Assembly (NCBI GenBank): GCA_029204225.1
Contig: CM055099.1
Span: forward strand, 52,097,298-52,161,297
Direction of reading: 5' to 3'
From: Diphasiastrum complanatum
Taxonomy: Eukaryota > Streptophyta > Lycopodiopsida > Lycopodiales > Lycopodiaceae
DNA length: 64,000 nucleotides
Shown here: positions 1 to 11,657 of the stretch, in pieces
Layout of the letters: each line of letters opens with the position of its first letter
Position numbering within the stretch: position 1 is the first letter of the stretch
Program-made: the position numbers and the translations under genes
Notes under the pieces: model-generated
What the model was told of the DNA's origin: nothing
The model's input: the letters and a program-made list of their open reading frames with translations, nothing else
Database searches by the model: none

Positions 1-109
1 ATCAAAATTGAAAAAATGTACAAACAAAAAAAAATTCAGGTAGGCAGATAGAGGGTGGCGGATGCAATCTGGCGGATACAAATTTTTTGTCGGTTGGAAC
101 TGTTTGTTG

Positions 110-1100
110 AGCATGAGCGGATGCAACTAGGATGTCACCAACTCCCAACTACGTGCCCAATAGCATGGTGAATTTATTTCTGGCATGCTCTGAACACTTT
201 CTCTACGGAATCACTCTGTTTTGGCATACCGTACTTGTAGGTACAGTTAGGGTGCCCTTCATTTGGAGGCTATAGCCTTTCGTTTGGCCAAAATAGGCTA
301 AAGGAGGTGAAAATAAGGGCACTTTGAGTTTTTGAACTGTTTCTTCAGTGTGAAGAAACTTCACTCTTCAAGTTGAAATCCAACAGATCCAATGGTTATC
401 CAAGATCTGACTGCCTAGATCACTTCTTGGCCAGTCAACTTCAACCGTTGATCATAATAGTTCTGGATCCAATGATCATAATCATCCAGGCGCATCAAGT
501 TCTCTCCTCGGGATCGCTACTCCCTTCCACACACTACAAGATTAGTGCAATTGACTGTGCGTTCAGGCCCGCGACCTCCCTCACACCATTTCCAAGCTTT
601 CCAAGCTTTCTTTCTCAAAACCATGGCTATGGCAGTCTGACAAATTCCAAGCTACCTCTCTTCACAATCCGCAGCCGGCCACGACCTCTCCACACATTCA
701 CAAAAGTAGCAGGGCGCCCACTTCTAGCTCTTTACAACTTCCAAAAAGGATTTGTATTGAGAGAGGAATGCGTTTTCTTGACTTAAAACCCTAGTTGTCA
801 AGGAAGAAGATATTTTGGGCTTTATTTGATCTTATTGAGAATTTCTTTGAGCAGCTACGTATCCCTCTGAGGTCGCCCTACAACAAGCAATCTTCTGCAC
901 CAAACTGTTCTTCAAACGATGTTCGATTGGATTCAAACCAATCACAAACGCCAAGCAACCCTCCAGAAGAATTTTCGGCTTCAATCTTTGCTTGCCCTCT
1001 GATTCAGCCGACAATTCCCTGTCTCTGAATCATTTTTACAGTTTTGAGCCATTCCATGAATCTCCACAGACTCGGTTTTGTGCTTCCTAATCAAAAAAAT
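110..1100 (-). mobile_element. Copia 5' leader fragment (non-coding)
   Basis: This stretch has no convincing gene. It is a diverged copy of the 5' leader of the copia element at 18-22 kb. Blocks around 137-345 match 20874-21095, and the block around 1010-1085 matches 21815-21890, in the same order and orientation. Open frames here, including the 137-residue one at 373-786, show no domain. I infer a truncated copia remnant reading on the minus strand. Confidence 0.6.
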
Positions 1101-1129
1101 CAGAAGAGATCTCCAAAGTCAGATTTTTC

Positions 1130-1441
1130 TGACAAAAGAGCAACTTGCAGTCTGGGTCGAATTTTGACTCTGGACCGAATTTTTACTTAGGGTTGACTCC
1201 TGGCCATTTTAAATTCCAATTGTACTCAACAAATGTCGAAAAAAAACCTTGTACAAGATCTACCTTTAATTAGCAAATCCGATACTCCATGTAAAAGTTG
1301 TATTTCCAACAAGCATGTTAGAAGTTCAATCATTTCACTTCTAGAAATTTGCTAGATCTTGTACACATGGACATTTGTGGTCCTATGCACACTATTTCCA
1401 CAGGGGGAGCTATCTATTTGTTGATTATTATTGATGACTCT
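1130..1441 (+). mobile_element. Copia GAG-pre-integrase/integrase fragment
   Basis: Translation of about 1215-1440 gives the end of a copia GAG-pre-integrase domain (CKSC...KH) followed by the start of the integrase core (DICGPMHT, then a short hydrophobic strand ending IDDS). The fragment matches the copia copy at 39.8-41.0 kb at nucleotide level, including the GTCGAATTTTGACTC motif upstream. It breaks at about 1441, where an opposite-strand ORF begins. It is a dead fragment of that copia family. Confidence 0.75.
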
Positions 1442-1457
1442 TGTCTTACTCCTTCCA

Positions 1458-1967
1458 CTATTTGTGGTTGGCTTGGTTCTCTAGGTAGTAACTAGTTTCA
1501 TACAATGAAATTTCTATAGCCAGCTCTAGCTCTGCGTATGAGAATCCATCTAGATCCAATTGTGGGTCCTCAACTGGTTGTGGTCCAAGTTGTGGTTCGA
1601 TCAAGAGATCTTCTATTATGACGTGCTTTTCCTTAGAGTCTAGGTCCGTTGGAGTAATATCTTCTTTTCCAACCACATCCTGATCAAAGATTTCTAAAAA
1701 CGAGTTGATGGTCTCGGCAAGGTCCTCTTCGGTTACCATTTCGGGCATATCTATTGTCTTATCAGGCATGCATAGCATCTCTTCATCTTCTAATTCAAGA
1801 GGGGGCATTTCAGGATCATAGATAGGATATGTTGAATACAAGGTAGTAGTCTCATAGGATTCCTCCTGTGGGTACTCATCGGTTTGGCATGAAATGGCAA
1901 TCTTTTCGGACAATAGAGGCTGCAATGGTGTTGAGCAAACAGTGGTAGGACAAACATTTAGCTTCAT
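1458..1967 (-). CDS. Hypothetical acidic protein, 169 aa
   Basis: An open frame of 169 residues starts at ATG 1967. It is strongly acidic (many D and E, few basic residues), proline-rich, and has no membrane segment or motif I recognise. A TATA-like box lies about 290 bp upstream (2258-2272), followed by a pyrimidine/purine-asymmetric leader that looks like a plant 5'UTR or an LTR R region. The frame stops just beside the copia integrase fragment at 1441, so it may be truncated. It could be a short cellular gene or the linker region of a retroelement polyprotein. No function is assigned, and the coding call rests only on length and composition. Confidence 0.35.
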   Translation of the reverse strand: MKLNVCPTTVCSTPLQPLLSEKIAISCQTDEYPQEESYETTTLYSTYPIYDPEMPPLELEDEEMLCMPDKTIDMPEMVTEEDLAETINSFLEIFDQDVVGKEDITPTDLDSKEKHVIIEDLLIEPQLGPQPVEDPQLDLDGFSYAELELAIEISLYETSYYLENQANHK

Positions 1968-2257
1968 GTTCGCATATGGAGACCAAAAAGAGGACGAGCG
2001 ACATTAGAGACATAAGGTATGTGTGGAAAACAAGCGGCTAAGGGGAGCAAGAAGGAAAAACGTAACCGATGATAGATGAGTGAGCTCGCTCTATTGCTCT
2101 CTCAACTTTCACTCACTTCTCACACAAACACCTCTTTCTTCCATCATAAAAATCTAAAAACTTTACCTTCTCATTCTCTCACCCTTCCACGTGACACACA
2201 AGCAAAAGCTTCTTCACATTCTTTTCTTTTTCTTGGACCCCAATCTCAAGAAGACTT

Positions 2258-2272
2258 CTCCCTTTTATAGAG
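2258..2272 (-). promoter_or_regulatory. TATA-like box
   Basis: Read on the minus strand the site is CTCTATAAAAGGGAG, close to the plant TATA consensus. A transcript starting about 30 bp downstream would carry a leader of roughly 260 nt before the acidic ORF at 1967. An LTR promoter is an equally good explanation. Confidence 0.4.
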
Positions 2273-2989
2273 GTCACCCAAAGCTTCCCCTTCATAATGC
2301 CATATCTTCATTTTTCAAGCCTTTCATGAAAAGTGTCCTCTCTTGTACATGGCTCTTAGTTGTGATTTGATCACAAGTGGTACCCTTTCCCTTTTGGAAA
2401 AGATGGATTGGAGTCATAGGTACAGGGGTACCACATGTGTAAGCCACTTTCCTCTTTTGCACTTGTTGGTGGTGTAAATGGTAAGTACTTCCCTTGATAC
2501 TTTTCTTAATTGGGTAGTCCTCATTGCTATGTGTGGTCAATTCATTAGAGGAGTTCCAAGCACCAAAAGGGCTGTTTGTCAAGATGCTTTTATTGACTAT
2601 TCAACTATTCAATGTACATGTGGCCCAATAAAGTTTTTACACTTGTGAAGAAACGTAACGTTGTTTGTCGGTCTGAAAAATTTTGGAGTTTTTCGGTAAT
2701 ATTTCGAACATTTCGAAACTCCCGCTGGGTAGGGTTTGGAGTTGTGATTTGACAATACTTGCTGCCCGCAAGACTCCTAACTGCCCAACTATTAAAACTT
2801 ATGGTTAGTAGTAATATATTTTGAGCAAAGCATAGTTAAATAAACTTACATGTTTTAAAGAGGGCCAACCTACAAGAAGCTGCAAAACATCATCTACAAC
2901 AACATTAGCCATTAAACTACAGATGAGTAGAACAACAATAGATTTTCTAGACATTTTTGATATTTTTATGAAATCATAATCAAGATGTG

Positions 2990-3720
2990 ATCATTCCAAT
3001 GTATTCTACGCAAAGAGTAGATCATTTTTGGTTTTTTACCTCATCTCCATCCGAGTTCAAATAAGAAAGTTATGGCTAATCAAAGATTTTGATGATGTGG
3101 CATATCGCCATGACGCAAGAATAGACCAGTTTTTTTTTTAACAGAATGCAAATTCTCGCATGGTGGAGATATTCCAATGGATTCTACGCGAAGAGTAGAT
3201 CATTTTTGCTTTTTACTTCATCTCGATCTGATTCAAATAAGAAAGTTATGGCTAATCAAAGATTTTGACGCGCCATGACACGAGAATAGACAAGTTTTTT
3301 TTACCAAAATGTAGATCCTCGCGTGGTGGAGATATTCACATCATCAAATGCCACATCATCAATTAATATAAATGCCACATCATCAAATGCTTATCTTGTA
3401 CTATAAATCTATGATCTACCATTACTTTCTTATCTAAACTCTGATAGAGATGAGGTCAAAAGCAAAATTGATCTACTTTTTGCATAGAATATGATGATGT
3501 GGCATATCACCATGACGAGAGAATAGACAAGTTTTTTTTTGCCAGAATGCAAATCCTCGCGCGGTGGAGATATTCCACATAATCAAGTGTCGCGTCATCA
3601 AAAGCTTATCTTGTACTATAAATCTTTGATCTACCATAACTTTCTTATCTGAACTCTGATAGAGATGAGGCCAAAAGCAAAATAAATCTCCTTTTGCATA
3701 GAATATAATGGAATGTTCAT
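2990..3720. repeat. Direct and inverted repeat cluster
   Basis: Two direct copies of a roughly 177-bp unit start near 2996 and 3173, sharing GAGTAGATCATTTTTG and AAGAAAGTTATGGCTAATC. Two inverted partners follow (about 3385-3480 and 3610-3715), recognisable as GATCTACCAT plus CTCTGATAGAGATGAGG. Forward pieces beginning GATGATGTGGCATAT occur near 3101 and 3491. The layout can fold into long hairpins. No ORF or terminal transposase signal is present; it may be a MITE-like or non-autonomous element. Confidence 0.7.
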
Positions 3721-3864
3721 ATCTTGATTATGATTCTATAAAAATTAAGAGCTTGCATTTTCATTTCATAATTGACCTCTTTTTAATTTGCATTTTCAAA
3801 TCTGAAAAAACATAAAAGCAAAATTCAAACCCAACTTCAAGTTCTCCCTTATTTTAATAGTTTA

Positions 3865-3935
3865 AGGGAAGAGGATTTGAACCTCTACAAGGTTAAGGCT
3901 TGTCTTCCAAATCCTTAATCCTACACAAAGGAGTG
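3865..3935 (-). other. tRNA-like T-arm / pol III B-box (SINE-like or tRNA relic)
   Basis: On the minus strand, 3870-3886 reads AGAGGTTCAAATCCTCT, a perfect 5-bp T-stem around a GTTCAAATC T-loop, which also matches the pol III B-box. Upstream bases could form part of a tRNA body (TTTGGAA in a possible anticodon loop), but I cannot find a matching 5' acceptor strand or a clean A-box. It is best read as a tRNA-derived relic or SINE head, not a functional tRNA. Confidence 0.3.
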
Positions 3936-3939
3936 GTTA

Positions 3940-5280
3940 ATCTAATAACAGAGGGAACATCTTACTCAACCAAGAAGCTAGAAACATCAGTACATTATCT
4001 ACAACAATATTAACTATTAATCTAAGGGAAAGCAGAATAACAATAAACCTGAACTCTGCGAAAAGCAATCACAGCACCTACAAGAACAAGACATGCACAC
4101 AAAACCATACAGCGAATGAGTGTCCAGTCCTAAAGCAAAATCTGAGACTGACACATAGATTTTGCCATCGGTGCAATGCAATATTACACGATACGACATT
4201 TTGCCTATTTACCCCCGGATTGTTCAACAAAAGAGAAGTCCTTATCAGACTTTCTATCCATATCATCAAGGGGCACCAAACGCGGCACCGAGGTATGGCG
4301 CACCGAATCAGCAACAGTGTATGGCATCATTAAAAAGCTACAAAAGGAGCCCACATTGCTAAAACTTCCTTACAAAACTCCTCAAAGTTATTCTCAAGAC
4401 GACTCACAAGTATTCGACAAGCTGATATGCAAATTAGTGTGACAACATGACTGGAGAAATCTAAAAGGCTAGAGGTTCTATTTATGTAAAACTTCGATCC
4501 TTTACACATGAAATTTTGGAGGGAATATTCTCCCGCTTGTGGCACGTGCTTTGTTTCATGTGCACTATTAATGTACTTCAAAAAATGAGCCAGCCACACA
4601 ACTTAGACGGCGGGCAGCACCGGAAACTAAGAAAATGAGAAAAAATTTCGGTCATTTTATCATTCTCTCTCTAACATTCTCTTACTAAGGCACGATTTCT
4701 TATACGGCCCTTTTGGAATTGAAAACTCCTCTAATGCCTACCACTTTTAGGTAGGGTATTTTAGGTAAGCACTTTTGGCCTCCACTTGCATTTTCCATTT
4801 GTGTGTCCATGGCCCATGGCTTAAGCTGTCGAGGTGATTTGTCTGTTAGTGTGCCGCCTCAACTTGCACCGGGACTTGTCTGTAGTTTTGTCACAGTTTC
4901 CTTGACCCTGTCCCATAATTTCTGACCATTTGTTGCGAGTTGATTTTTCTCTTTGCCGGTTTTTCCGTGTATCGTTACTGGCGAGCACTCATGACTTGGG
5001 GTTTCTTCAAGGCAACCGGTCCCCTGAAAAACACAGTAGGCAATTTTTTGTATTAATAAAAAGTAGCAGAGTACATTGAAAATTCGCTCGGCCGTGCCGG
5101 CTAGTATAATCGGGCCAATTCTAAGGCCGTAATCTATTCTATGGGCCATTTCTAAGGCCTCAAAATTTGCGCTAGCCACATTTTGGCGGGCTGGGACCCC
5201 TATCTGTAGGCAACTGTGTGCCGATTTTACCATTAATAGTCGAGTTTTACATGCCGGTTTTTGTACAAAATTGTGAAAAT
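3940..5280. other. No gene recognised
   Basis: Short open frames on both strands (for example 4859-5233 minus) carry no recognisable domain and show no splice or promoter context. I see no LTR boundary or RNA gene here. Confidence 0.5.
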
Positions 5281-5289
5281 TGCTCTTAA

Positions 5290-7890
5290 AATAGCCCGGT
5301 TTTTCATGAAGGTGGACCCTTCAGTCATTTTGGCTGAAGTTAGTACTTAATTTGTGAACTCCATCCACGCAGTTTCTGAGGTGGACTTTATAATACATGT
5401 GCGAGACAAATTTTTCACTATTTCTGAAGATCTATTATGCACAACGCTTGGATTACCATTGGATGGTAAACTCATTGCTACAAACATAGAATCAGTGGAT
5501 GAAGCTGCCCACTTTCTGAGCAACTGCTTCGTACCCACCGAAGGGGTACAAAATCTCTATGATCAAGGATACCACTTTCAAGCTGTTATGTAAATATGCT
5601 AATCAAGCTATATTTTTGACGGATGCGGATGCAACTATCTCAGTCCAAAATTTTGGCTATCTATTGGACGCGCTATCCGGCAATCTTGTATGCTTCGGTG
5701 TTATCGCATACAAGGCTTTTTTGAGGTGGATCAAACACCAGAAATTTTCTAGAGTAGGGGCGCATATTTCTCGACTGTGCGATCATTTTGAAATCATGAT
5801 TGATCAAGAGAAAGCCATGCTGACAGGAAGGCTGTTGCCTCCAAACCAATTGACCTATCCAGCCTTCTGACTGATCCACCATAGTCACTACAGCAGCGGT
5901 TGAGGCAACTTTCGAAGTAGCAGTCAGAACTGCTATGGAGATAGATGCGCAACAAGATGCAATTGCTACCACCGGCATGGATACTGATGGAGCTGATGCT
6001 GCAAATTCGTCAAGGCCAGACTCTGCTTCAACTTCACAAAAGCAGAAGAAAAATGCATCAATCTCGGATGACGATGCCACTCCATCCGACACTGTAGGCA
6101 GAGCTCAAGCTGCGGCAGAAGGCGACACTGGGGCAGCTGAGACGATGAAGATGAACCTGATAACCAACCCCAGTGGTTTTGCACCATGACAGAGAAAGCC
6201 AAGAATCTCTTGGCCGACATTTATGAATTCGACCGCCACAACCTAAAAAACATTTTGGATTTGATAGAAGCGGAGCAAAAGTATCAAGTCTCTCTCAAAG
6301 AGTCTTACAAGAAGATCGATGCGCTCGAATTAGACAAAAGCCAACTGATTGAACGAAATCGTTCCCTCGACACACAGCTTCAGACTTCCATTAATGAAGC
6401 TAATTCTTTGAAGCAGATTAATAAGGTGATTGAGGCCAAGTTTGTCAATTATCAGACTGAGATTGATTCTTTGAAACAGCAACTGCTTGATGCAAATAAA
6501 CATAATGTCGCTCTCTAGAAGCATTTGTAGGAGGAGCAAGTGGAAAGAATAAAGGCCGAAGCTGCGCTTGCTCTATGCATCAATGTAGGGTCAATCACAA
6601 TAGACCTCTCTAAACTGAACAAGCTCCAAGGCCAGATGCTCAAAATTTTTTGAGTCGAGTTCTTGCAACCGCTCGAGGATGCGAACGCTCTTGTCGATGA
6701 AGAATTGGCTGAGTTGAAGGAGCTGTCTACTGAAGCCACCCCAACTTGCAACGAGCCCGATTCTCATGAAGAACATCTTCAGGCCCTGCTTCGTATTGAT
6801 GATCTGACACAACAACTTCAAGTTGTGCCTGCCTGCTTGGGAGTCACTGACCCTCCAGAATATCTAGAGGCAGTCGCGAAGATCGACCAGCTCAAACAGG
6901 AGTTGTCAGATCTCAAGCAGCAGTTGGAAGACTAGAAGTTAGCTGTTGAGTTACAAACTCAGGATCTGGCATCAGCAGCTACTCCGGGAAAACGACCACG
7001 ATGAAACCAGTCGAAGGTATGTGCTGAAAGATTCCATGCATTTGCTGCACGATTCTGGAAGTGGTGTCCACAATCATTTAACATTGAATTACAATGGCAT
7101 GTGGATTACATGATGCTACCAGGCGCAGTAGGCATCGCCTTCGACGACTGGAAGACGCCATGGGAAAAGGACGACTTTCTTTGGTTATGGGCCCAGTTAT
7201 CTATCGAGCAGAAATGACGTCTCTACTGGGGCATAATCCAGGGGAAATTTCAAGTCGTGCCTTTCGGTTCAACAGAGTTATACATAGGCTCTTCTGCTAT
7301 GTATGCTTTCAAATATATTCGTATTAAGGAATTTCAATTTTTGCGAAATGAAGACAATAAGCGACATTTTTGGAAGCGGAAGTCACAGTTTCAATTGTAC
7401 AAACCACAAGGTGTTGCGGATCTAGGTGCCTTTGATGATGCAGGTTTGCTGACCAATGTAAATATGGCCTATTTGGAACTATTCAATCTTTACGTGGATT
7501 GGGAGCAAAACCTTGCTGATTATTTTGCAGAGATTCAACACAATCTGTAAGATCGAAGGACGTCACTTTGCTATAAGCAATTTTGTACATATACATTTTG
7601 GCAGTTTGGACCTTTTGCGGCAAAGACATTGTTTTTCGTTCAGAATCTTTATGTTAAAAGTTCTTTTATCAGATTTTTAGCTCACTATTGTAAAGAAATC
7701 ACACTTCGTAGTGATTCAGATGAAGATATCAAGTTAACTCAGGAGCTTTTTGATGGAACATTGCTCCCGATTAAGCTTGAAGAATTTGGCAACCTACCAG
7801 TTGGCCGCTATACGAATCAAAAGAAGACTTGATGTTCATTGAGGCTCAACAAAATTTGGAGTTAGCCCAAAAACTGCATGAAGAATTGAA
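5290..7890 (+). pseudogene. Decayed coiled-coil ORF of unknown family
   Basis: A single coding track can be followed across about 2.6 kb with at least three frameshifts and several stops. The N-terminal part (about 5300-5870) contains FTISEDLLCTTLGLPLDGK and a helical block, a style seen in plant mobile-element ORFs of the putative-transposon-protein type. A low-complexity Ala/Asp/Ser linker follows (5935-6185). Next is a long heptad-rich coiled coil (6186-6935; many L, K, E, Q), then a conserved-looking block (about 7030-7550) with one stop near 7214, and a C-terminal tail to about 7830. No RT, integrase or transposase motif is visible. I do not recognise the family; a dead non-LTR or DNA-element accessory gene is the main guess. 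Confidence 0.5.
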
Positions 7891-7899
7891 TCCTTCATA

Positions 7900-9430
7900 A
7901 ATATTTATTCTTGTCTATATCGTGGTGACGTTTCTATGCGATGCTGAATCCAGATCTTTTGAAGTTTTGAAGATGTTTTGCAGTTTGATTCCAGTTCGTA
8001 TGAATAATTCAAAGATCAGATCAAATCAACCTATTTTATTCAAAAACACAGCAAAGGCACATATTCTCTAATAAGTCGAAGAAATATCTAGAGGAATTAT
8101 ATGAAGAAATATCTTTTCGCCTTAACGAAAATATGAAGAACAGAATGTTTCACGAATAATCCTCGAAATAAAGATTATATGTTCACAAGGATGTTTCACA
8201 TTTGAAAAAAGGGATATGTGATGCCACGAAATTGTTAAATGTTGAATATCAACTTAAATATGGCATGATATACTCGAAAATGAAGATATGAGCTGGATAA
8301 ATATAAATCATGAAGAGGCCTAAGTCATTTTTTGAGAATAAATCTCCTAAGTTCTTGCCTTGTATTTAAGGACGAGACTTTTAAAAGGGAAGACATTGCC
8401 TTGGATAGCTTTTATTAGGTCATCTACGCAAAACGACTCTATATGACTCGACATGTTAAACTAGAGTAATTTTAGCTCATAGTTAAATATACCTCTTCTG
8501 GTATAATTGAGCATATATTCAACCTAATTGTTAACTAGACCTTTTCACGAGAGCGATGCACCTGTAGTTTTAGAGCTGTGTTTGTTCGCCCCATAGAACA
8601 TATATTGATCTCACGCTTCAGTCTTGACCATTGAGAGAGAAGAGTTTATGTATTTGTAAGAGATTGAAGAAGTGAATAGAGTGCTAAGAGTTATTCTCCC
8701 TTATCTCTGTTCTCCGCACTATTGAGTGTGAGTGATCATGAGTCTACTAGCAATCTCTAACGCATTACATGAATTACTCTCTGATCAGACAGACTCTCTA
8801 GTGCATTATAGTTGTTTGCTGTGTATCCGTAAAACATGCTCTAAAGAACTATCTTAAAATCATCTTATTCGTCTGTTGCGAATACTTTCTTTTCGGAACT
8901 CGAATAACGTTTACATTTGGTACAGTCTAGCACGATCATTGAATAAAACTGTATGTATACAATAAAGATGACAGTCCCTGTCTGAAGAATTGAGTCTTTG
9001 ATCTCTGATTGTAACTGACATAAATTTCTAACGTGCTCTAAAACTATTCGTGCTCTTTAACCATAAACTTGGACTTAAGTTGTTGAGGACTTCTGTCTAG
9101 AAATGAACAGTTCGCGAACGTGATTAACTAATTGTCTGCACGAACACGAATACATCGAACATTTCTTGACTCTCCGTTGACACCTTAATCAACCAGAGTG
9201 TGCTACTCTGATAACATCTCACCTGTAGAACGCGTTTTGTTCGATTTGATAGAGACAAGACTGTTCTTTTGGAATTATTAACACTACACAACCCAACACA
9301 AGTAATACTGGTTACTTTCTAATGTTTGTTGACAACCCGCCCAAAGCCACTTCACTTGAAACAAATCATAAGTTGTACCAAATATATAACTTTCTAACGC
9401 TGTCCTCTGTGGGTTCGACATTATTCACTA
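7900..9430. other. No gene recognised; AT-rich, possibly LTR
   Basis: No open frame of note occurs here. The region lies between the coiled-coil pseudogene and a copia fragment. The motif TCCTCTGTGGGTTCGACAT near 9402 recalls the sequence near the end of LTRs in some plant gypsy elements, so the stretch may be a long LTR. No matching second copy is present in the window. Confidence 0.3.
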
Positions 9431-9434
9431 CAAA

Positions 9435-11300
9435 ATCTATATTAACCTTGTTGGTATAGCACGACATACATGATACTTGATAGCTATGTGCTTCGTTTTC
9501 GAGTGAAATACAAGATCTTTCGTAAGATAGATTACTGAAGTGTTATCCATTAACAAGACATAAGGTTCAGAAATAGACTCATCAAATCCTTCCGACATCT
9601 GTTTGATCCTAATCAGCTCGTTTGCCATCTTGGTTGCTGCTACATATTCCGCTTCACAGTAAGATTGAGATATTGTTATTTGCTTCTTGCTAAGCCAGAG
9701 TATGGTTGTGCCAGATGCTAGAGTACAACCTCCTAAAATACTTTTGCTATCATCCTTCATGGATGCCCAGCTTGCGTCATTGTAAGATTCGACATGAAAT
9801 CCAGCTTCCTTCGAATAACACAGTCCATAGTCTTTCGTTTCCTGGAGATATTGTAGTACTCTCTTTGCCAACTTCCAATGTAACGATCCTGGGTTCTAAG
9901 TATATTGGCTCAGCCTATATACTGCAAATGTTATATCAGGTCTGATGTTGTCTACTAGATATAACAATGATCCAATCAGCCTATGATAGGGTGTTTTGGC
10001 CATTCGTTCCTCTTCCTCGAGAGTCTGCAGACAATCTGCCTTGCTTCAGTATTGTTCCAGATATCATGGGAGTATGTACACCTTTGCATTCAAGCACATT
10101 GAAGTCTTCAATGATCTTTTGAGTGTACTTTTGTTGGTGAAGATACAACTTACCACCTTCAAAGTCTTCACGATCTGCAAGCCTAGATAGATTTAGCTTC
10201 TCCTAGGTCAACGATCTCAACTATTTCAAAAATGTCTCTTTTTACATCTGAAATGAACTTACCTCTTCTTGGGAAGATAAGTGTGTCATCAACATAAATA
10301 GCTAGAATGATTATTTCATTTTGGACATGCTTGATATAGACATTTGATTCAACAAATAGAGGTTTGAAACCTATGGAATGTAGTGCTTCGTCCTTCTTTC
10401 TATACCATTGTCTCGTTGCTTGTTTCAGACCATAAATGCTTTTATTCATGTGACATCCATATTCTGGATTTTCTTGGCTTATAAAACCAAGTGGTTGGTC
10501 CACGAATAATTCTTCTTCCAATTCTGCGTGTAGGAATGCAATCTTCTCATCCACAATATGGATTTTCAGATCATGAGCCACTGCATACATGAATAACAAT
10601 CGAATTGATGTATGTTTGACTACCGGTGAGAAAGTATCAGTGTAGTTGATCCCATACTTATGTGAAAATCCTTTAGCAACTAACCTTGCCTTGTATTTGA
10701 TGTTTTCTCCATCAAGACCTATTTTGATCTTGTAGATCCACTTGCACTTGAATGGTTTTCTACCATCAGGTATAGGTGCAAGTGTCCATACATTGTTCTT
10801 GTATATGGATGACATTTTTTCCTCCATTGCCTAAATCCAGCGATCTTTATCTGGTCCATCAACAGCTTCTTCGAATGTTTGAGGTTCGTCAAAGAAACCA
10901 CAAAATTTGATGGCTATATCAAAAACATCATGACCATACCTTTTTGGTGGTTTTCGTTGTTTGTATGATCTTCTCACAGGTGGTTGCGAGTTTGGATTCT
11001 GATTCGAGCTTTTCTGCTGGAATTCGGTCTGGTGATTTGAGTCTGTCAAGCACTTGATCTTGACCTCCCTCTGAATTTGGTAACTCTCTCTCATCTTCTG
11101 CTTGTTTTCCTTCTATTGTTGTTGGTAGCTCATAATAATTTTTGAGAATTTCATAGCCGACTAGATCATTGTCTGCTATGTATTTCGTCTCATCAAATTT
11201 AACATCTTGAACAACTTTTATCTTGCCAATTTCGGGTACATAAACACGATAATATGATGTTTCATAACTTGTGGTTCTTGAATATAACTTCTTGGGTTCT
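9435..11300 (-). mobile_element. Ty1/copia pol fragment: RT and RNase H
   Basis: Read on the minus strand, the order is the integrase-RT linker with a retroviral-like VFDE-type motif (about 11300-10930), reverse transcriptase (10827-10183) with WIYKIK, ARLVAKGF, IYGLKQ and the catalytic IYVDD, then RNase H (9871-9437) with CEAEYVAATK and HSKTKHI. A frameshift separates the linker from RT, and another gap lies between RT and RNase H. The 5' end is cut off by a gypsy LTR at about 11300, and RNase H ends abruptly at 9437. It is non-functional. Confidence 0.9.
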
Positions 11301-11657
11301 TTAGGGGCATCTTGGGACCCTAGTAGGTGCACCCTCCTACTAGTTCCCCATGACCCTTATGTGATGGCTAATTCTGGCCCAAGGCCTATTATGTGATTAT
11401 GGCTCAATGTTGAGGCCCAAGGTCTAGGAACTGACCAATACCCATGGTAAGGTCTAACACCTCACTAGGTTCCATACCTCTATCCAAGACATAGACACCT
11501 ACATGCCCTTATCCAAGGACACCAATACATTAATCTAAAGGCACCTACCCTTAATTCTAAGGGTACTCCTTATCCAGGCGTGATTCTCCATTTAGCCCCC
11601 CCCAGACACAAAATGGGCAGATATGGGATACAGTAGTGTTACATAGGTATGGAACAT
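11300..11657 (-). mobile_element. Gypsy 3' LTR fragment
   Basis: This follows directly after the chromodomain-bearing pol end (stop near 11639). A purine-rich stretch (AAAGGGGAAGGAATGT on the minus strand, about 11671-11656) resembles a polypurine tract next to an LTR starting with TGT. The LTR is cut at about 11300, where copia sequence begins. Confidence 0.55.

Noticed and set aside
373-1028. Open frames with a short Ser/Pro-rich composition at the window start
   Set aside because: They lie inside the copia leader copy; the partner at 20.6-21.95 kb does not conserve these frames.
4859-5233. 124-residue minus-strand open frame
   Set aside because: No domain, no promoter or splice context, and it lies upstream and antisense to the coiled-coil pseudogene; chance is more likely.
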